Positions 13,442 to 14,770 of a DNA stretch of 14,770 bases are shown piece after piece. The notes beneath the pieces were generated by a model, which was not told the DNA's origin, ran no database searches, and saw only the letters and a program-made list of their open reading frames with translations. The DNA is from Faecousia sp. (GTDB taxonomy: Bacteria; Bacillota; Clostridia; Oscillospirales; Oscillospiraceae). The position numbers were made by a program, and so were the translations under genes. The stretch's first letter is position 1; every line of letters begins with the position of its first letter. Location: assembly GCA_029258495.1 (NCBI GenBank), contig JARHYV010000242.1:1-14770 (forward strand), read 5' to 3'.

Positions 13442-14770
13442 CAAAATTCAGAGCCTTCCTGCTGCTGTTTCTTTTTACGCTGCTGATGGGCGTATACAGT
13501 GTACGGATGTATTCCATGCAGATCCTGGGCACAGGAGATGTGGTGGAGAACTCGAACACATATACCTCTTATTATACGGTCAAAGCAGCCAGAGGAGATA
13601 TCCTTGATCGAAACGGTAATGTTCTGGTATCCAATCAGGCGACCTATGATCTGGTTTTTAACAATTTTGTGCTGATGAACAGTGCGGATGCCAACGGCAA
13701 TCTGCTGAAACTGGTGCAGCTGTGTCGAAATCTGAATATCGACTATATTGAGCATTTCCCCATCACCATGACCAGACCCTACGAATATACACTCGACGAG
13801 CAGAGCACCAGCTGGCAGGGCTATTTCAAGCAGTACCTGAGCTATATGGAGATCGACTCGGATATTTCGGCGCCCCGTTTGATCGAAAAGCTCCGCAAAT
13901 ACTGCAAGATCCCGGAGGAATGGTCTGATGAGGATGCCAGACGGGTCTTGGGTCTGCGCTATGAGCTGGCGCTGCGGACGGAGATCACCAATCTGTCCAG
14001 TTATGTGTTCATTGAAAATGTAGAGGACGAAACCCTGAACGCGATCTCGGAGCTGAATGTTCCCGGCCTTGAGCCGGAGGCATCCACCATCCGCGTGTAC
14101 AACACCAAGTATGCAGCCCACATTCTGGGCACCATGGGACAGATCACGGCAGAGGATTGGCCGGAATATGAGAAAAAAGGCTATTCCATGGATGCCTATG
14201 TGGGAACCAGCGGCTTTGAGCTGGCATTCGAGGACGAGCTGAGGGGCATCGATGGTCAGATCGCCCGAACCGTTGACAAAGACGGAAATATCGTGTCGGA
14301 GCACTTCACGAAATATCCTGTGGCAGGCAACAATGTGGAAACCACCATCGATCTAAGCCTTCAGATGCTGGCAGAGGACTGCTTTGCCAACGAAGTCAAA
14401 TCCATGAAGGAAAACAACGGTCTGTACGGCAAGGGTATGGGTGCCGATGTGGAAGGCGGCGCAGTGGTTGTGCAGGATGTGAATACAGGCGCTATTCTTG
14501 CGTGTGCATCCTATCCCACCTATGATCCGGCGCAGTATAACACCAATTACAATGACATTCTGAAAATAGAGTACAATGCGCTGTATAACCGCGCACTTCA
14601 GGCGGCTTATCCGCCCGGCTCTGTCTTCAAGATGGCGATGGCAACTGCCGCCATGGAAAGCGGCATCATCGACCGCTATACCCAGATCGAAGATTTGGGT
14701 GTCTTTGACAAGTACGACGGTATCAGCCCCATGTGTCTGATCTATGCCAGAAGAAGGGCGACCCATGGTG
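13429..14770 (+). CDS. mrdA: Penicillin-binding protein 2, elongasome transpeptidase (3' end outside window)
   Basis: Class B penicillin-binding protein that cross-links peptidoglycan during side-wall growth, with RodA as the glycosyltransferase partner. The first 447 residues are present; the frame is open to the right edge. A basic N-terminus (MERITKFR) precedes one membrane anchor (~8-27). The pedestal domain begins with KAARGDILDRNGNVL, the standard class-B PBP motif, and includes TKYAAHILGTMGQI and GTSGFELAFEDELRGIDG. The transpeptidase domain begins around GGAVVVQDVNTGAILACASYPTYDP and contains the SxxK active site PPGSVFKM, with nucleophile S398 and general base K401. The SxN and KTG motifs lie beyond the window. 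ATG 13429 overlaps the mreD stop by 13 bp and has a strong GGAGG site. PBP2 rather than the division PBP3 is inferred mainly from the mreCD operon. Confidence 0.94.
   Translation, partial: MERITKFRAFLLLFLFTLLMGVYSVRMYSMQILGTGDVVENSNTYTSYYTVKAARGDILDRNGNVLVSNQATYDLVFNNFVLMNSADANGNLLKLVQLCRNLNIDYIEHFPITMTRPYEYTLDEQSTSWQGYFKQYLSYMEIDSDISAPRLIEKLRKYCKIPEEWSDEDARRVLGLRYELALRTEITNLSSYVFIENVEDETLNAISELNVPGLEPEASTIRVYNTKYAAHILGTMGQITAEDWPEYEKKGYSMDAYVGTSGFELAFEDELRGIDGQIARTVDKDGNIVSEHFTKYPVAGNNVETTIDLSLQMLAEDCFANEVKSMKENNGLYGKGMGADVEGGAVVVQDVNTGAILACASYPTYDPAQYNTNYNDILKIEYNALYNRALQAAYPPGSVFKMAMATAAMESGIIDRYTQIEDLGVFDKYDGISPMCLIYARRRATHG

Noticed and set aside
14700..14770. A possible frameshift near the window end in mrdA (ARRRATHG)
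   Set aside because: The residues still fit the class-B PBP pattern of a Cys and then His-Gly after the SxxK region, so the frame appears intact to the edge.

Overview
The window suggests a moderately GC-rich anaerobic member of the Bacillota, most like the Ruminococcus/Oscillospiraceae group of Clostridia. This rests on SpoVT (a forespore regulator of endospore formers), a long CpsA-like LCP protein, a U32 protein with a DUF3656-type middle, AGGAG-type ribosome binding sites, and sigma-A promoters, two of them with an extended -10. The species is inference. I saw no tRNA, rRNA, CRISPR array, insertion sequence or phage gene; this is chromosomal core with some lineage-specific envelope genes.

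Layout. (1) 1-2052: end of an ABC importer operon, with an ATPase missing its 5' end, an overlapping double-domain permease of the FbpB/ThiP type, and a strong terminator. (2) 2084-4967: a monocistronic unit encoding the most unusual protein here, 908 residues, in which an Oxa1/YidC-type membrane insertase domain is joined through further membrane segments to an extracytoplasmic alkaline-phosphatase-fold (sulfatase/LtaS/EptA superfamily) domain. It has its own terminator. (3) 5079-6763: a LytR-CpsA-Psr ligase with three membrane segments and a CpsA-type accessory domain, with its own promoter and terminator. (4) 6834-8540: malQ (4-alpha-glucanotransferase) behind a good promoter and a roughly 100-nt leader with hairpins. 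A long, probably bidirectional terminator is shared with convergent spoVT on the minus strand. (5) 9293 to the right edge: an operon that starts with a U32-family protein (RlhA/TrhP-like RNA hydroxylation family) and continues with maf, mreC, mreD and mrdA (PBP2). The genes are separated by only a few bases or overlap. PBP2 is cut by the window end just after its SxxK motif.

How the genes work together. The right end encodes the elongasome (MreC, MreD, PBP2). The middle holds two surface-assembly proteins: the YidC-phosphotransferase-like fusion, which could modify a lipid-linked or surface polymer, and an LCP ligase, which attaches glycopolymers to peptidoglycan. Their adjacency hints at a common envelope pathway, but each has its own promoter and terminator, so this is a hypothesis. 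malQ, spoVT and the ABC importer look functionally separate.
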